A stretch of DNA of 8,057 nucleotides, taken from assembly GCA_945863785.1 (NCBI GenBank), contig CAMBAQ010000083.1:1-8057 (forward strand), read 5' to 3'. The stretch is from Chthoniobacter flavus. GTDB lineage: Bacteria > Verrucomicrobiota > Verrucomicrobiia > Chthoniobacterales > Terrimicrobiaceae. Of the stretch, positions 6,820 to 8,057 are shown one piece after another. The position numbers were made by a program, and so were the translations under genes. The notes below the pieces were generated by a model. The model ran no database searches. It saw nothing but the letters and a program-made list of their open reading frames with translations, and was not told the origin of the DNA. How positions within the stretch are numbered: position 1 is the stretch's first letter; each line of letters opens with the position of its first letter.

Positions 6820-7662
6820 ATGAAACTGACAAAAATTGTTGCTCTAACGAGTCTCGTGGCCGCTTTCGCAGCTACTCCACTCTTCGCCGGCACAAAAACC
6901 TTCAAAGAAACCGTCGTGGTCGAAGAGGAAGAATCCTCCTGGTATAACGCTGCTCTCAGCACTGGATATGACAGCCTTTACATGTTCCGTGGCGTGAACA
7001 CCCTTCGTTCCAATGGCGGTTACGGCAACAGCTTGTGGTGGACAGACGCCAACTTCACTTGGAACATTTCCAACAACGACACCCTTACCGTCGGTGGATG
7101 GCAGGCCTTCGGCTTGAGCAAAGCGAGCTATCGCGAATTTGATGCCTACCTCAACTACATGCACAGTTTTGGCGACCTCTCGGTTGGATTAGGATATACA
7201 TTCTACTATGTTTATCCTCCAGGTGGGCAGGACTTCGCCAATGAGTTGAACGCCAAAGTTGCTTATAACATCGACCTCGGATTCATGACGATCACTCCTT
7301 CAGCGACCTACTTCTTCAATCTCGGTCCTGACAACGACACAGGTCTTTCAAACGGCGTGGTCAACACTGCCAGCAGCTACCTTGACCTTCGTGTGAACGG
7401 TAGCATCCCTGTGATCAAGGATGTGCTTTCAGTTGATCCATGGGCGGCCTTCGGTTTGAACTTTGGTTACAACCTCGATGGCAACCTGCAACAATTTGAC
7501 GGAGCCAACAATGTGGAATTCGGCGTGGCCCTTCCTTGGAAGGTTAACGATACCATCACCATTTCTGGCTATGTTGCATACAGCTACGCCTTCGAGGACC
7601 TCTATGGCATCACTCAGCCTAGCACCTTCTGGGGCGGTGGCAAAGTGGCCTTCGCGTTCTAA
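6820..7662 (+). CDS. Outer-membrane beta-barrel protein (porin-like, TorF-type resemblance)
   Basis: The 280-residue product begins with a typical Sec signal peptide: basic MKLTK, a hydrophobic core at 6-19 and a likely cleavage after LFA at residue 23. A short linker with an acidic run (VVVEEEESS, 32-40) follows. The rest alternates polar and hydrophobic residues with many aromatics, as in outer-membrane beta strands. It includes STGYDSLYMFRGVN (47-60), which resembles the first strand of TorF/Gcw_chp-type putative porins, and it ends in KVAFAF with a terminal Phe, the usual BAM recognition signal. The role is probably passive diffusion of small solutes across the outer membrane; the substrate is unknown. 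The start is set by the signal peptide. The gene seems to be its own transcription unit, with a promoter candidate at 6676-6703 and a strong terminator at 7684-7719. The barrel call is firm, the exact family less so. Confidence 0.8.
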   Translation: MKLTKIVALTSLVAAFAATPLFAGTKTFKETVVVEEEESSWYNAALSTGYDSLYMFRGVNTLRSNGGYGNSLWWTDANFTWNISNNDTLTVGGWQAFGLSKASYREFDAYLNYMHSFGDLSVGLGYTFYYVYPPGGQDFANELNAKVAYNIDLGFMTITPSATYFFNLGPDNDTGLSNGVVNTASSYLDLRVNGSIPVIKDVLSVDPWAAFGLNFGYNLDGNLQQFDGANNVEFGVALPWKVNDTITISGYVAYSYAFEDLYGITQPSTFWGGGKVAFAF

Positions 7663-7683
7663 GATCGTTTAAATCCATTCAAC

Positions 7684-7719
7684 AAAAAACCCTTCCGGTC
7701 TCGACTGGAAGGGTTTTTT
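7684..7719 (+). terminator. Strong intrinsic terminator of the outer-membrane protein gene
   Basis: AAAAAACCCTTCC (7684-7696) pairs perfectly with GGAAGGGTTTTTT (7707-7719). One G-T wobble and two further pairs extend the stem to 16 bp around a CTCG loop (7700-7703). The T-run lies on the 3' side. The A-run on the 5' side would let it work on the other strand too. It starts 21 nt after the stop codon. Confidence 0.93.
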
Positions 7720-7811
7720 ATTGTCTCGATTTTTTTGGAGAAAAAACACTTATCACATTACTTGAAAACAGGTTAGCATATTGACTTTAACCCGAATTCA
7801 GCAGATTTAAC

Positions 7812-7827
7812 CACAGAGGACACAGAG
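7812..7827 (+). repeat. CACAGAG short tandem repeat
   Basis: Two copies of CACAGAG (7812-7818 and 7821-7827) are separated by GA, within TTAACCACAGAGGACACAGAG. From memory, phrases of this kind recur between genes in many unrelated bacterial genomes. I cannot verify this here, and no function is known to me. Confidence 0.55.
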
Positions 7828-7841
7828 AATCAGATATTTGC

Positions 7842-7892
7842 AATTCCATAAGGATCCATTTATTGTGCGACATCAGAAATCCTTAAGGAATT
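7842..7892. repeat. Imperfect 14-bp inverted repeat
   Basis: AATTCCATAAGGAT (7842-7855) and ATCCTTAAGGAATT (7879-7892) are reverse complements at 13 of 14 positions, with a 23-nt spacer. The right arm overlaps two exact palindromes, TCCTTAAGGA (7880-7889) and AGGAATTCCT (7886-7895). The RNA could fold into a stem-loop on either strand. There is no adjacent T-run, so a terminator is unlikely. Confidence 0.6.
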
Positions 7893-7950
7893 CCTGTGAA
7901 TCCTTTTAATTGAGTCACTGCGTTCACCCTTTGGGGTGCCTTGGCATTCT

Positions 7951-8046
7951 TTCTTCGCTCCGCTTCGGTTGCCCATCCTGGGCTACACTGTAGTCTTTCC
8001 CTTTCGTTATGCGCTATCCGCGCGGGTGTTCTTCGCTACGCTTACG
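7951..8046 (+). repeat. Imperfect direct repeat flanking hairpin-rich DNA
   Basis: TTCTTCGCTCCGCTTCGG (7951-7968) and TTCTTCGCTACGCTTACG (8029-8046) match at 15 of 18 positions, with their starts 78 nt apart. Between them lie the perfect stems GCCCA/TGGGC (7971-7983) and CTACA/TGTAG (7983-7993). The arrangement resembles a short structured repeat unit. Whether it is mobile or merely a local duplication cannot be told from one copy. Confidence 0.45.
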
Positions 8047-8057
8047 AATCTGCCATC

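Larger units (their letters stand above)
7720..8057. other. Non-coding, repeat-rich right end
   Basis: No convincing gene was found in these 338 bases. The stretch holds a short tandem repeat (7812-7827), a 13/14 inverted repeat (7842-7892), overlapping palindromes (7880-7895), several small hairpins (7925-7938, 7971-7983, 7983-7993) and an imperfect 18-bp direct repeat (7951-7968 and 8029-8046). Its base usage changes along the way, from A/T rich to G/C rich. I infer a dispersed intergenic repeat or the margin of a small mobile element that may continue past the window edge. Confidence 0.5.

Noticed and set aside
7914..8057. Open plus-strand frame of 48 codons running off the right edge
   Set aside because: It has no good start codon or ribosome binding site, and the peptide is unlike any family I know. 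The DNA is better explained by hairpins and repeats.
7811..8057. Possible CRISPR array at the right end
   Set aside because: The repeats are short, imperfect, present only twice and irregularly spaced. There is no constant repeat with variable spacers, and no cas gene is present.

Overview
The window looks like an ordinary chromosomal stretch of a Gram-negative bacterium. My best guess, an inference, is Verrucomicrobiota. The reasons are the style of the outer-membrane protein (signal peptide, an acidic linker, then a Y-x-FRG-type first strand), the A-rich start region of that gene without a Shine-Dalgarno site, and a basic tail carrying RGRKPK motifs on one protein. No 16S rRNA or other decisive marker is present.

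Layout, left to right. (1) 1-2046, plus strand: the C-terminal part of the replicative DNA polymerase III alpha subunit (dnaE), cut by the left window edge. (2) 2064-3851, minus strand: a GT-B-fold glycosyltransferase of GT4-like architecture, convergent with dnaE. After its catalytic domains it carries about 200 extra residues rich in Lys, Ala, Pro and Thr, with three AT-hook-like cores and an arginine cluster. (3) 3852-4120: a divergent intergenic region with a perfect 9-bp inverted repeat. (4) 4121-5479, plus: rarA/mgsA, a AAA+ ATPase of stalled replication forks. (5) 5522-6589, plus: a PotA-type ABC transporter ATPase with a clear ribosome binding site and no permease genes beside it. (6) 6590-6819: a leader region with a plausible promoter. 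(7) 6820-7662, plus: a secreted outer-membrane beta-barrel protein, followed by a very strong intrinsic terminator. (8) 7720-8057: no convincing gene, but many short repeats (a CACAGAG tandem, a 13/14 inverted repeat, small hairpins and an imperfect direct repeat), suggesting a dispersed intergenic repeat or the edge of a small mobile element.

The genes do not form one pathway. dnaE and rarA share the theme of replication. potA and the barrel protein could both serve solute uptake, but the barrel gene has its own promoter candidate. rarA and potA may be co-transcribed (42-nt gap).

I do not see a clear new multi-gene system. The most unusual item is the glycosyltransferase with a DNA-binding-like tail. 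Its three basic cores keep their peptide sequence while using different codons, which argues that the peptide is selected. The repeat-rich right end is the second item worth checking.
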